NCBI RefSeq assembly: GCF_000241485.1
Contig: NZ_JH584241.1
Location: forward strand, 3,278,210-3,342,209
From: Sphingomonas sp. PAMC 26605
GTDB taxonomy: Bacteria; Pseudomonadota; Alphaproteobacteria; Sphingomonadales; Sphingomonadaceae
Reading direction: 5' to 3'
Length of the DNA: 64,000 bases
Part shown: positions 17,643 to 27,054 of the stretch, piece by piece
How the letters are laid out: every line of letters begins with the position of its first letter
Numbering within the stretch: position 1 is the stretch's first letter
Position numbers and translations under genes: made by a program
The notes under the pieces: model-generated
What the model saw: only the letters and a program-made list of their open reading frames with translations
Database searches by the model: none
What the model was told of the DNA's origin: nothing

Positions 17643-19020
17643 CGGTTTCCGGAGCGGAGCGTTCCGCTTCGCCTGCCTGCTCGCGCTCGCGTTCGCAGCG
17701 GGATCCGCGCTCGTCTTGAGCGTCGTCGAGCGGTCGATCGCGCATTATGCGGTCGACGCCACCGAAGGCGGCTTGACCAGCGAGGCCGCGATCCTCGCGG
17801 GCGAGGATCGCGAAGGAGGGCGGCCGAGCCTGCTCGGGGCGATCGCCCGGCATCGGCGCGCGAGCGGCGCGGAAGCGTTCCGATACCAGGTGATCGACCG
17901 CGCGGGACGGCTGCTGGTCGACGATATCGGCGCGCCGACGGTCAGGCTCGGCTGGGGGCAGGTCGCGGTGCACGACGACCCGCAGGACCCCGCCGCCGAA
18001 ACCTTGAAGAGCCTCGGGGTTGCCCTCCCCGGCGGCGGCACGCTCGTCGTCGCCACCGACACCTACGACATTCAGGAATTGCGGCGTGGCCTCGACCGCT
18101 TCCTGGTCGTGGCGGGAGCGGCGATCACCGGGCTTGCGCTGTTGGGTGGCTATACGATCGGCGCGCTCTTCATGCGTCGGCTCGACCGCGTCAATGCCGC
18201 GATCGGCAGGGTGATGGCGGGTAATACGGCGGAGCGCCTGCCGCCGATCGGCATCAGCCGCGAATTCGACCAGCTTTCCACCAACCTCAATGCGATGCTC
18301 GACCGGATCGACGCGCTGATGGACGGCCTGCGCCAGGTCACTACCGACATCGCGCACGATCTCCGGACTCCGCTCGGGCGGCTTCGCCAGCAACTCGAGC
18401 AAACCCGCGACGCGCGGGACCCGGCGCGGATCGAGGCCGGCATCGACACCGCTATCGCACAGACCGACGAGGTTCTCGCGATCTTCCGGGCGCTGTTGCG
18501 GATCGGGACGCTCGAGGGGGGCGACGGGCGCCAATACTTCGCTACACTCGACCTGAGCGAATTGGTCGGGCGGGTGATCGCCGCATATCAGCCGGTCGCC
18601 GAGGACGCTGGCAAAAGCCTCGTCGCGGAGCATGCCGACGGTCTGCTGGTCGAGGGCGATGCCGAACTGCTGGCGCAGATGATGACCAATCTGATCGACA
18701 ATGCAATCCGCCATACCCCGCGCGGCAGCACGATCGTCAGCCGGCTCGAGCGGATCGACGGCGCGATCGTCGCGAGCGTCAGCGACGACGGACCCGGCAT
18801 TCCGCCGCACGAACGCGACGCCGTGCTGACGCGCTTCTATCGCCTTGACCGCAGCCGGAACTTGCCGGGCGCCGGGCTCGGTATGGCGCTGGCCGCCGCC
18901 ATTGCGGCGCTGCATCACGTTCGCCTCGACCTGCTCGACAATCGCCCCGGATTGCGGGTGCGCCTCGCTTTCGCGCTGCATGGACGGGGGGTCGAGCCCG
19001 GCGGTGGGTCGGTGGGTTAG
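17629..19020 (+). CDS. Sensor histidine kinase, partner of the OmpR-type regulator
   Basis: The 463-residue inner-membrane kinase has a first helix at about 11-33, a periplasmic sensor of roughly 120 residues with no recognisable domain, and a second helix at about 162-182. A HAMP segment with RRLDRVNAAIG follows. The phosphoacceptor box is DIAHDLRTPLGRL (His about 244). The ATP domain carries NLIDNAIRHTP and DDGPGIP, with a G2 box in GAGLGMALA. It overlaps the regulator gene by 14 bases, so they form one operon. The sensor part has no His/Met-rich metal motif that I can see, so the signal is unknown. Confidence 0.9.
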   Translation: MAWLSGFRSGAFRFACLLALAFAAGSALVLSVVERSIAHYAVDATEGGLTSEAAILAGEDREGGRPSLLGAIARHRRASGAEAFRYQVIDRAGRLLVDDIGAPTVRLGWGQVAVHDDPQDPAAETLKSLGVALPGGGTLVVATDTYDIQELRRGLDRFLVVAGAAITGLALLGGYTIGALFMRRLDRVNAAIGRVMAGNTAERLPPIGISREFDQLSTNLNAMLDRIDALMDGLRQVTTDIAHDLRTPLGRLRQQLEQTRDARDPARIEAGIDTAIAQTDEVLAIFRALLRIGTLEGGDGRQYFATLDLSELVGRVIAAYQPVAEDAGKSLVAEHADGLLVEGDAELLAQMMTNLIDNAIRHTPRGSTIVSRLERIDGAIVASVSDDGPGIPPHERDAVLTRFYRLDRSRNLPGAGLGMALAAAIAALHHVRLDLLDNRPGLRVRLAFALHGRGVEPGGGSVG

Positions 19021-19087
19021 CGATCCCTAACGTGACCGCGCGCGCGTGCTGGGGCAAAAGCCGGCCCTCATCTTCGTGGAGACTGCA

Positions 19088-20098
19088 ATGCGCCGCCCTT
19101 CGCTTCTCGTCCTGCTCGCCGCCACTGCCGTTACGCCGTCCGCGCTCGCGGCGAAGCCCATGCCGACCTATGCCGTCGCCCAGTCGATCGCCGGGCCCGA
19201 TGGATCGTGGGACTATGCCCGCGCCGACGAGGACGGCACGTTCGTGTATGTCGCGCGCAGCAACGCGGTCACGGTGCTGGACGTGGCGACCGGGAAGGTC
19301 ACCTCGCTCGGCAGCGTGCAGCGCGGCCATGCGGTCGTGCCGCTGCGCGGCGGCAAGCTGCTGGTGACGAGCGGGACCGATGGCACGGTGCGCTTGTACG
19401 ATCTGCGCTCGGGCGCCCAAACCGCCAGCATCGCGGTCGGCAAGAAACCGGACGCCGCCATTCTCGACCCGCAGAAGACCCATGCCTATGTCATGAATGC
19501 CGATAGCGGCACCGTGTCGGTGATCGAGCTCGCTACGAGCAAGGTGTCTCGGACGATTCAGGTCAAGCCCGCGCTCGAATATGCCGCGTTCGGCGCGGAC
19601 GGGACGCTGTTCGTCAACAATGAGGATGCCGACGAGATCGAGACGGTCGACGTCGCACGTGGGGTTGCTGGCAAGGCGATCGCGCTGCCGGGCTGCAAGG
19701 CGCCGACCGGGCTCGGCTATGACAGCGCGCACGACCGCCTGATCGCTTCGTGCGCCAACGGCAAGGCCGCCATCGTCGATGCCGGTCGGCGGCAGCTGAC
19801 CACGCTCGTCGATATCGGTTCGGGACCGGACGCCGTGATCATGGACGAGGCGCGCGGGCTCGCCTTCATCCCCTGCGGGAAGGACGGGGTGCTCGACATC
19901 CTTTCGCTGAAGGGTGCGAGTGTCGAAGCGGTCGGTGCGGTAAAGACCGAGGTCGGCGCGCGCACCGGCGCGCTCGATCCCAAGACTGGCGCGCTGTATC
20001 TGCCAACCGCGACGTTCGGCCCGCCAGTGGCGGGCGGCGGTCGTCCCGCGATGGTGCCGGGCTCCTTCCATATTCTGGTGGTCAAACCAGCGCGCTGA
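19088..20098 (+). CDS. Periplasmic YncE-like beta-propeller protein
   Basis: This 336-residue protein has a Sec signal peptide (residues 1-20, ending SALAA) and then repeated blades of the YVTN/YncE type. Examples are TFVYVARSNAVTVLDVATGK, HAYVMNADSGTVSVIEL and LFVNNEDADEIETVDVA. Proteins of this type bind ligands or partners in the periplasm; no catalytic residues are apparent. It starts at the ATG at 19088. It lies 67 bases after the kinase gene and before a TonB-dependent receptor. Such propeller/receptor pairs are common in sphingomonads, so I infer that they share a substrate. Confidence 0.82.
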   Translation: MRRPSLLVLLAATAVTPSALAAKPMPTYAVAQSIAGPDGSWDYARADEDGTFVYVARSNAVTVLDVATGKVTSLGSVQRGHAVVPLRGGKLLVTSGTDGTVRLYDLRSGAQTASIAVGKKPDAAILDPQKTHAYVMNADSGTVSVIELATSKVSRTIQVKPALEYAAFGADGTLFVNNEDADEIETVDVARGVAGKAIALPGCKAPTGLGYDSAHDRLIASCANGKAAIVDAGRRQLTTLVDIGSGPDAVIMDEARGLAFIPCGKDGVLDILSLKGASVEAVGAVKTEVGARTGALDPKTGALYLPTATFGPPVAGGGRPAMVPGSFHILVVKPAR

Positions 20099-20182
20099 AG
20101 GTGCGGTTTGCCGATCATCGAAATTTTGTTGAATGATCTCAATAGAGTCGTGGCGGTGCGCCGGCCGCGCCAATATTGATTC

Positions 20183-20211
20183 TTGCCAACCTAATAAGAA
20201 ACAAAGATAAA
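20183..20211 (+). promoter_or_regulatory. Candidate sigma-70 promoter of the TonB-dependent receptor gene
   Basis: TTGCCA at 20183-20188 and GATAAA at 20206-20211 are separated by 17 bases in a locally AT-rich patch, rare in this window. The transcript would have a leader of about 90 bases before the ATG at 20307, containing a small CCGAA/TTCGG hairpin. This is a visual match only. Confidence 0.4.
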
Positions 20212-20306
20212 TTCGCCGTCCTGTAACAATTGAGTCCCACCCGAACCTCTTCGGGAGCGTCATAACGCGCAGTCGTTGTCGACCGCTCAGCGCAAGGACT
20301 GGGACC

Positions 20307-22865
20307 ATGACGAAGACGCGAGCACTGTTGCTTATCTCCACGACGGCGTTCGCGCTGGCACCGCTCGGCGCGAGCGCCCAGGTCGCGGCAGGACCGGCCG
20401 ACCCGGCGGACAGTGACATCGTCGTCACCGCGACGCGCGCGGCGAAAACCGCGCGCGCCGAGGAGAAGGCGGCGCCCAATCTCATCAACGTTCAGTCCGC
20501 CGAGGACATCGTCAAATATCCCGACTTCAACGCCGCCGAGGCGCTCGGTCGCGTTCCCGGCGTCAGCCTGGCGATCGACACCGGCGAAGGGCGCTTCGTC
20601 AATATCCGCGGGATCGACGGTAACCTCAACGGCACGACGTTCGGCGGCGTCACCTTGCTCAACACCCAGCCCGGCGGCACCTATTTCGGTGGCGGCGGTC
20701 GTGCGGTCGAACTCGATACGGTCCCGATCGGCGCGGTCGATCGCCTCGTCGTCCGCAAGAGCGGGCTACCCGATCAGGAGGCCGAAGGGCTCGGCGGATC
20801 GGTCGAACTGACGCCGCGCACCGCGGTCGGCCTGACCAAGCCGTTCTTCGAAGGGACGATCGGCGGCGGCTATCAGAGCGCGCACAACAATGGCGATGTC
20901 TTCATCGGCGAGGCGGCGGCGGGAACGGCGTTCGGTCCGGACAAGCAGTTCGCGATCGTGCTGACCGGGTCGTTCCACACCGACCAGCGCGGCTTCGACG
21001 ACGTCGAGCCGGGTTTGCTCGATGCGGTGCAACCGGGGACGCCGGGCGACAAGGTGCTCGATGCGCTCGACCTGCGGCGCTATTCGTACAACCGCCGCCG
21101 CTTCGGTTTCGGGGGCGAGCTCGACTGGAACCCGGATGCGCAGAGCCATTATTATCTGCGCGCCAACAATGCCGGCTACACCGAGTCGGTCCATCGCTCG
21201 ATCCTGCAATATCGCGGCCTCGGCGACGCGACCACGCAGAGTGGCAACGTCATCACCGCGACCGGCGTCGATGCCCGCGTGACGCTGCGCGACGAACAGG
21301 AATCGCACCTCAATTTCATCGCCGCCGCCGGCGGTCGCAACGATTTCGGCAAGGTGATCATCGATTACCAGCTGTCCTATACCGCCTCGACCTATCACCG
21401 CGACTATGATCGCAACACGACGTTCTCGCGCGTTGGGCAGCCCGGCTTCACCGTCGCCTATGACAATGCCACGCGACTGTATCCAACGCTGACGCCGACC
21501 GGCTTCAATCCAGGCGATCCGACGCAGTTCACGCTGACGGGCGCCAATAACGCCACCGAACGGGCGCACGACCGCGAATATGCCGGCGTGCTCAACATCA
21601 CCGTACCCACCACACTGCTCGGCGGGGACGGACGGTTCCAGTTCGGCGGCAAACTCCGCTTCCGCGACAAGATCGACCAGCCCAACAACCTGAGCTATGC
21701 GGGCGTCCCGACGACATCGCTGGCCGCAGTGCTGGGCGGCGGCCCCTATACGGACTATTACGACGGCGCCTTCAACGTCGGCTATGCGCCGGGGATCGGG
21801 GCAGTCCGCGCGGTGCTCGCACCCTTGGCCCAGTTCACCAGCGCGGCGAACGCCGTGCGCAATGCGCAGGCATCGTTCAACGATACCGAGAACGTCTATG
21901 CAGGCTATGCGCAATATACCGGCACGTTCGGCAAGCTCGGCGTCCTGGCCGGGGTGCGCGTCGAGAATACCGACGGCACCTATCGCGGGACGAGCGTCAC
22001 CAACGGCAACCGCTTCACGCCCTCGGCGCGCAAGTCGGCTTACACGAATGTCTTTCCGACGCTTCAGCTGCGCTACGACATCACCCCGAAGTTCGTCGCG
22101 CGCGCAACCTACTCGACGGGGATCGGCCGGCCCGGTTTCCTGCAGCTGCTGTCGGGGGCCGTCATCGATACGGGCAACCTCGCGGTATCGGTCGGAAATC
22201 CCAATCTCAAGCCCACTACGGTGAACGCATTCGACGCGCAGATCGAATATTATTTGCCCAATTCGGGGATCGTGTCGGTCGGCGGGTTCGACAAGGAATT
22301 CACCAATTATATCGTCAACAATCTCCAGCAGAACGTAACCTATGTCGACGGCAGCGGCGCTTCCTTTCCGGGCTATGACGTATCCAGCTACACCAATACC
22401 AAGACCTCGCACGCGCGGGGAATTGAGGCGCAGTACAATCAGAAACTGAGTTTCCTGTCGGCCCCGTTCGACGGCTTCGGCGTGCTGGGCAACGTGACCT
22501 ATGTCTGGTCGAAATTCGCGATCCGGCCCGGCGAAACCAGTCGCCTGCAGGGTACGTCACCGCTGACGTACAACCTTGCGGCCTATTACGAAGCGCACGG
22601 GCTTCAGTTGCGGCTTTCGCTCAGTCATGTCGATGCGGCGATCTTCGGTGCCGGCGGGAGTGCCGGGTTCGACACGTTCGAGGACCAGCGGACCCAGCTG
22701 GATCTGACCTCGTCCTATCAGGCGACGCGCAACATGGCGGTGTACTTCAATGCGAAGAACCTGAACAATTCGCCGCTGCGATACTATGAAGGATTTGCGA
22801 ACCGCACGACGCAGCGCGAATTCTACGATCAAAGCTACGAGGCGGGCTTCCGGTTCAAGTTCTGA
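20307..22865 (+). CDS. TonB-dependent outer-membrane receptor
   Basis: The 852-residue protein has a signal peptide (1-25), a short TonB-box-like region around DIVVTATRAA, a plug domain (about 50-175) with NAAEALGRVPGV and VNIRGIDGNLNGT, and a C-terminal 22-strand barrel. It ends in the aromatic residue of FRFKF, needed for outer-membrane assembly. The plug style is that of the Xanthomonas/Caulobacter receptor subgroup, which takes up sugars, metal chelates or other nutrients. The ligand cannot be read from the sequence. It follows the two-component and propeller genes, and its own promoter probably lies just upstream. The start ATG follows AAGGACTGGG. Confidence 0.9.
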   Translation: MTKTRALLLISTTAFALAPLGASAQVAAGPADPADSDIVVTATRAAKTARAEEKAAPNLINVQSAEDIVKYPDFNAAEALGRVPGVSLAIDTGEGRFVNIRGIDGNLNGTTFGGVTLLNTQPGGTYFGGGGRAVELDTVPIGAVDRLVVRKSGLPDQEAEGLGGSVELTPRTAVGLTKPFFEGTIGGGYQSAHNNGDVFIGEAAAGTAFGPDKQFAIVLTGSFHTDQRGFDDVEPGLLDAVQPGTPGDKVLDALDLRRYSYNRRRFGFGGELDWNPDAQSHYYLRANNAGYTESVHRSILQYRGLGDATTQSGNVITATGVDARVTLRDEQESHLNFIAAAGGRNDFGKVIIDYQLSYTASTYHRDYDRNTTFSRVGQPGFTVAYDNATRLYPTLTPTGFNPGDPTQFTLTGANNATERAHDREYAGVLNITVPTTLLGGDGRFQFGGKLRFRDKIDQPNNLSYAGVPTTSLAAVLGGGPYTDYYDGAFNVGYAPGIGAVRAVLAPLAQFTSAANAVRNAQASFNDTENVYAGYAQYTGTFGKLGVLAGVRVENTDGTYRGTSVTNGNRFTPSARKSAYTNVFPTLQLRYDITPKFVARATYSTGIGRPGFLQLLSGAVIDTGNLAVSVGNPNLKPTTVNAFDAQIEYYLPNSGIVSVGGFDKEFTNYIVNNLQQNVTYVDGSGASFPGYDVSSYTNTKTSHARGIEAQYNQKLSFLSAPFDGFGVLGNVTYVWSKFAIRPGETSRLQGTSPLTYNLAAYYEAHGLQLRLSLSHVDAAIFGAGGSAGFDTFEDQRTQLDLTSSYQATRNMAVYFNAKNLNNSPLRYYEGFANRTTQREFYDQSYEAGFRFKF

Positions 22866-23133
22866 TCGATAGAACGCATCGTACAGCTTTGCCGTGCCGT
22901 GATATGGCAGGGAGCAGCGGCAACTTTTCTCGCGTGAGACCAATCTCGGCTAAGTCGCTTCCTTGCAGACCCAGCTGATCTCGAAAGCCCCGCGAATGGC
23001 CAGTTTAACTGAAACCTGACGTTCACGGCTGAATCCTCGAACGACGGCTTCGTCCCAAAATCTAGACACCCCGCCCCACCATCAGGCCGTTTCGGCGCAA
23101 GCACAGCATCAATCGTGCCGGCCCCGCGCCGCG

Positions 23134-24420
23134 TCATCCGAGCGGCGCGTCGAGCGACGTCGGCGGCGCGCTGAACCATTTGGGCCCCGCCGCGGTCATG
23201 TGGAAGCAATCCTCGATCCGCACGCCGAACTTGCCGGGCAGATACAGCCCCGGCTCGTCCGAGAAGCACATCCCCTCCGCAAGCCGGGTCGTTTCGCCGT
23301 GGACGAGGTTGACCGGCTCGTGTCCGTCGAGCCCGATGCCGTGGCCGGTGCGGTGCGACAGGCCGGGGAGCGCGTAGCGCGGGCCATAGCCGAGCGAGGC
23401 GTAATAGCCGCGGACCGCGTCGTCGACCGCGCCCGCCGGCGTGCCGAGTTGCGCCGCAGCGAAGGCTTTCGCCTGGCCGGTGCGGACCTGGTCCCACACC
23501 GTGCGCTGCTCCTTGCTCGCCGCGCCGTAGACGAAGGTGCGCGAGACGTCGGATTGATAGCCCTGCACGGTGCAGCCGCAATCCATCAGCACGACCTGCC
23601 CGTCGGCGACGATCTGCGGATCGCGGCTGCCGTGCGGGAAGGCGGCGGCGGGGCCGATCAGGACGAGCGCGAATTCGGGGTCGCCGCCGAGCTGCACCGT
23701 CGCGGCGTTCATCAGCGCGGCGATGTCGGCTGGCTTCATGCCCTTTTCGACGCGCGGCCAGGTCCAGCGATAGGCCGCGATCGTGACGTCGGTGGCGGTC
23801 TGCATCAGCGCGATCTCGGCGGCGGTCTTGCGCATCCGCACGCCGCGCACGACGGGGTTGGCGCTCACGATCTTCGCGCCCGGCAGCGCATGCGCGAGCC
23901 CGTCGACCGCGAAATAGCGCACCGTCTCCTCGATCGCGATCGGGCGGCCGGCGAGCTTGCGGTCGCGCAGGAAACCGGCGACGAGCGTCGCGGGGTCCTC
24001 GTCCTCCTGCCAGACGCGCACCTCGGCCGGGACGCCGAGCGTCTGGCGGACCGAGGGTTCCTCGAAGAACGGCGTGACGATGCAGGGTTCGCCCTCGACC
24101 GGCAGGATCGCCGCGGTGAGGCGTTCGCTGCGATGCCAGGTGATTCCGGTGAAATAGACCAGGCTCGACCCCGATTCGATCAGGACGGCGCCGATCCCGT
24201 TCGCGCGCATCAGCCCCTGCGCGCGCTCGATCCGGGCGCGGCGTTCGGCCGGTCCGATCGGCGTCGTGCCGACGGTCAGCGGGCGCAGGCCCGCCAGATC
24301 CGGCGCGGAGGCGCGGACCACCGCGGACGACAAAGCGGGGATCGCGACCGCTGCGCCGACGAGCGCGCGCCGTGTGATCGCTCCGCGTGGCACCAACGCG
24401 GTTCGGTTCTGATCGGCCAT
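23134..24420 (-). CDS. Exported M24-family peptidase (Xaa-Pro aminopeptidase-like)
   Basis: The 428-residue protein begins with a probable Tat signal (TRRALVGAAVAIPALS, about 13-28). It has a creatinase-like N-terminal domain and the pita-bread metal site: D in LMDCGCTVQG, D in YQSDVSRTF, H in HRTGHGIGLDGH, E in SDEPGLYLPG, and E in GVRIEDCFH. Enzymes of this family release an N-terminal residue in front of proline using two Mn or Co ions. Export by Tat suggests folding with metal in the cytoplasm, then work in the periplasm. The ATG at 24420 (MADQNRTAL) is chosen; an upstream frame start adds a non-conserved stub. It is divergent from the symporter gene, with 143 bases between them. Confidence 0.88.
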   Translation of the reverse strand: MADQNRTALVPRGAITRRALVGAAVAIPALSSAVVRASAPDLAGLRPLTVGTTPIGPAERRARIERAQGLMRANGIGAVLIESGSSLVYFTGITWHRSERLTAAILPVEGEPCIVTPFFEEPSVRQTLGVPAEVRVWQEDEDPATLVAGFLRDRKLAGRPIAIEETVRYFAVDGLAHALPGAKIVSANPVVRGVRMRKTAAEIALMQTATDVTIAAYRWTWPRVEKGMKPADIAALMNAATVQLGGDPEFALVLIGPAAAFPHGSRDPQIVADGQVVLMDCGCTVQGYQSDVSRTFVYGAASKEQRTVWDQVRTGQAKAFAAAQLGTPAGAVDDAVRGYYASLGYGPRYALPGLSHRTGHGIGLDGHEPVNLVHGETTRLAEGMCFSDEPGLYLPGKFGVRIEDCFHMTAAGPKWFSAPPTSLDAPLG

Positions 24421-24563
24421 GCTCGCACTCTCCCATTCGGGTACCGCTCTGCCAGCCCTGCGCTCGAGCCGCAACGCCCCGACCGGCCCCGACCCGCGGT
24501 GTGCGCTTGACCGCGCGGATAATCTCCCCTTGATGACCCGAAAGATGAAAACTGGGGCGACAC

Positions 24564-25871
24564 GTGGCGAAACGGCTGACTAGCTATATTCTGATCGGGC
24601 TGGTGCTCGGGTTGATCGTCGGCTGGGCGATCAATTTCCAGATCGCCGACGGCAGCCCGCAAGCGACCGCGCGGCTCAAGGAGATCGGCGCGGGCTTCAC
24701 GATCGTCACGACGATCTTCCTGCGGCTGATCAAGATGATCATCGCGCCGCTCGTCTTCTCGACGCTCGTCGTCGGGATCGCGCATATGGGCGACATCACC
24801 GCGCTCGGCCGCGTCGGGGGGCGTACGATGGCGTGGTTCGTCACCGCATCGCTCGTATCGCTCGCGCTCGGGCTGCTGCTGTTCCACGGGATCGAGGCGG
24901 TGATCGACCTGGTCGCGCCGGGCACCGGCTTCGGCTTCAAGCTGCCGCCGCCCGCCGCCTCGGTCGGGCTCGACGAGAAGGCGTTCAACCTCACCAATTT
25001 CATCACGCATATCGTGCCCTCCTCGATCGTCGAGGCGATGGCGACCAACGAGATCATCCAGATCGTGTTGTTCTCGGTGTTCGCCGGCGTTGCTCTCACG
25101 GCGATCGGCGAGAAGGGCGAACCGATCGTGCGCGGCGCCGAGGCGCTCGCCGCGATGATGCTGCAGATCACCGATTACGTGATGCGCTGCGCGCCGTTGG
25201 CGGTGTTCGCGGCGATCACCGCGACCATCACGGTCAACGGGCTCGGCATATTGTGGTCGCTCGGGCTGTTCGTCGGGGGCTTCTATCTGGGGCTCGCGAC
25301 GCTGTGGCTGCTGCTGTTCGGCGCGGCGTTCGTGTTCGTCGGGCCGCGGGCGTTTGGCCTGGCACGCTATATCCGCGAGCCGATCCTGCTGGCGTTCTCG
25401 ACCGCGTCGTCCGAGGCGGCGTATCCGCGCACGCTCGAGGCGCTCGACCGGTTCGGCGTGCTGCGGCGGATCTCGAGCTTCGTGCTGCCGCTCGGCTATT
25501 CGTTCAACCTCGACGGGTCGATGATGTACATGACCTTCGCGACGCTGTTCATCGCGCGGGTCTACGGGATCGACCTGCCGCTCGGCACGCAGATCGTCAT
25601 GCTGCTCGTGCTGATGATCACCTCGAAGGGGATCGCCGGCGTGCCGCGCGCCTCGCTCGTCGTGATCGCGGCGGTGATGGGGCAGTTCGGGATCCCCGAG
25701 GCGGGGCTGCTGCTGATCCTGCCGGTCGACCAGTTCCTCGACATGGGGCGATCGGCGACCAATGTCGTCGGCAACGCGGTGGCGACCACGGTGGTGGCGA
25801 AGTGGGAGGGCGCGCTTGGTGAGCCGGTGGCGGCGGAAGTCGAACCGCCGCACGCGCCGCATCGGGCATAG
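24564..25871 (+). CDS. Dicarboxylate/amino-acid:cation symporter (DAACS family)
   Basis: This 435-residue inner-membrane transporter resembles GltP/DctA. It shows the family hallmarks: LIKMIIAPLVFSTLV in an early helix, the Ser-rich re-entrant loop FSTASSEAAYPRTLE, SFNLDGSMMYM, ITSKGIAGVPRAS, and DQFLDMGRSATNVVGN near the C-terminus. Such carriers bring in glutamate, aspartate or C4-dicarboxylates with H+ or Na+; which one cannot be told here. It starts at a GTG (MAKRLTSYIL). It faces a divergent exported peptidase, so uptake of released amino acids is a reasonable but unproven link. Confidence 0.9.
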   Translation: MAKRLTSYILIGLVLGLIVGWAINFQIADGSPQATARLKEIGAGFTIVTTIFLRLIKMIIAPLVFSTLVVGIAHMGDITALGRVGGRTMAWFVTASLVSLALGLLLFHGIEAVIDLVAPGTGFGFKLPPPAASVGLDEKAFNLTNFITHIVPSSIVEAMATNEIIQIVLFSVFAGVALTAIGEKGEPIVRGAEALAAMMLQITDYVMRCAPLAVFAAITATITVNGLGILWSLGLFVGGFYLGLATLWLLLFGAAFVFVGPRAFGLARYIREPILLAFSTASSEAAYPRTLEALDRFGVLRRISSFVLPLGYSFNLDGSMMYMTFATLFIARVYGIDLPLGTQIVMLLVLMITSKGIAGVPRASLVVIAAVMGQFGIPEAGLLLILPVDQFLDMGRSATNVVGNAVATTVVAKWEGALGEPVAAEVEPPHAPHRA

Positions 25872-25895
25872 CGGTCAGCGCGCGATTCCTTCCTA

Positions 25896-25922
25896 CCGTC
25901 ACCCCGGTCTCGTGCCGGGGTC
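25896..25922 (+). repeat. REP-like element, copy 1 (left of the GST gene)
   Basis: A 27-base unit starts CCGTCACCCCGG and ends GTGCCGGGGTC, an imperfect hairpin (ACCCCGG/CCGGGGT). The same unit with one base changed lies at 26802-26828 in opposite orientation, so the two flank the glutathione S-transferase gene. Confidence 0.75.
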
Positions 25923-26011
25923 TACCGGGCCGCGCGTGCTACGACGGCAAGAGCGGGATCACGGTGGAACCCGGGACGGGCCCGGGGTGCCGGAGTGTGT
26001 GGCAGGCCTGC

Positions 26012-26644
26012 TCACGCATAAGCGTAGGGGCCGCCCTTTTCGAGCGCGGCCTGATAGGCCGGGCGGGCGTGGATCTTGTCGAGCCAGGCGATCGTCGCGG
26101 GGCGGCTGTCGTCGAGCCCGGCGCGGCTCTTGGCGGCTTCGAGCGGGAAGCTCATCATGATGTCGGCGCCGGTCAGCTCGCTGCCCGCGAACCACGGGCG
26201 CTTGGCGAGTTCGGATTCGACATAGTCGAGATGGACGTCGATCATCGGCTGGATGCGCTTCGCAGCGGTTGCGCCGATCACCGGGATGCGGTTGAGCACG
26301 AGCAGCAACAGCAGGGGCGGCATCACCGAACCTTCGGCATAATGCAGGAACTGGCGATAGCGCAGCACGTCGTCGCGGTGCGCCGGCGGCCCGAGCTTGC
26401 CGTCGGCATATTCGACGAGATAGTCGATGATCGCACCGGTCTCGGCCAGGGTCTGCCCGGCGGCGGTGTCCTCGAGGATCGGTGACTTACCGAGCGGGTG
26501 GACGCGCTTCAGTTCGGGCGGGGCGAGCATCGTCTTGGCGTCGCGCTGATAGCGCTTGAGCTCGTACGCCAACCCGAGCTCCTCGAGCATCCACAGGATG
26601 CGCTGCGAACGCGAATTGTTGAGGTGGTGGACGATGAGGGTCAT
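26012..26644 (-). CDS. Glutathione S-transferase
   Basis: The 210-residue cytoplasmic protein has the thioredoxin-like N-terminal domain with the glutathione-contact region HLNNSRSQRILWMLEEL and the cis-Pro region LGKSPILEDTAAG. The alpha-helical C-terminal domain ends SELTGADIMMSFPLEA and PAYQAALEKG. The active residue would be Ser/Asn near position 10, as in bacterial beta-like and other Ser-type enzymes. It should conjugate or reduce small electrophiles with glutathione; the substrate is unknown. It stands alone, bracketed by inverted copies of one REP-like repeat. Confidence 0.88.
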   Translation of the reverse strand: MTLIVHHLNNSRSQRILWMLEELGLAYELKRYQRDAKTMLAPPELKRVHPLGKSPILEDTAAGQTLAETGAIIDYLVEYADGKLGPPAHRDDVLRYRQFLHYAEGSVMPPLLLLLVLNRIPVIGATAAKRIQPMIDVHLDYVESELAKRPWFAGSELTGADIMMSFPLEAAKSRAGLDDSRPATIAWLDKIHARPAYQAALEKGGPYAYA

Positions 26645-26801
26645 GCGCGCGCTCCGATGGGTCGATCGTCTAGATCGTAGCGCGGAACGCGGAAGCTCGC
26701 ACTAAAGTCGTAATGTAACGGGGTTCGCCTCGTCGCGACGATGCCAGGACCGACCGGCATCGGTGTTCCCCGACTTCGGATGCTGCTCGGGCAGAGGGGT
26801 G

Positions 26802-26828
26802 GACCCCGGCACGAGGCCGGGGTGACGG
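26802..26828 (-). repeat. REP-like element, copy 2 (right of the GST gene)
   Basis: GACCCCGGCACGAGGCCGGG followed by GTGACGG is the reverse complement of the copy at 25896-25922 except for one base. A GST gene lies between the two. Confidence 0.75.
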
Positions 26829-26881
26829 GGGGCTTTTGGATTGGCGGCCGATCCCGTGATGGGCCTGCCGTGTGGCGACAT

Positions 26882-27046
26882 CGCCACTCACCACGCCGCC
26901 ACTGAGACGCCCGTCACTGACCCAACCCTTACTGACGCGCCCATTACCGACGCGCCCTCTCTGGAGAGCCCGTCACTGGCGCGCCCGTCACTGGCGAGAC
27001 CGCCACTGGAGAGCTCGCCACTGGCGAGGCGCTCACTGGCGAGCCC
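26882..27046 (+). repeat. Degenerate 15-base tandem repeat, about 11 units
   Basis: Units of exactly 15 bases follow one another with the core (C/G)(G/T)CACTGGCGAGCC. The right half is well kept (GTCACTGGCGCGCCC, GTCACTGGCGAGACC, GCCACTGGAGAGCTC, GCCACTGGCGAGGCG, CTCACTGGCGAGCCC) and the left half is worn. It sits just downstream of the recA terminator. Because the unit is a multiple of three, all frames stay open over it. Confidence 0.85.
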
Positions 27047-27054
27047 ACCATATG

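Noticed and set aside
26882..27046. Possible CRISPR array
   Set aside because: Units are directly adjacent and only 15 bases long with no spacers, and no cas gene is present.
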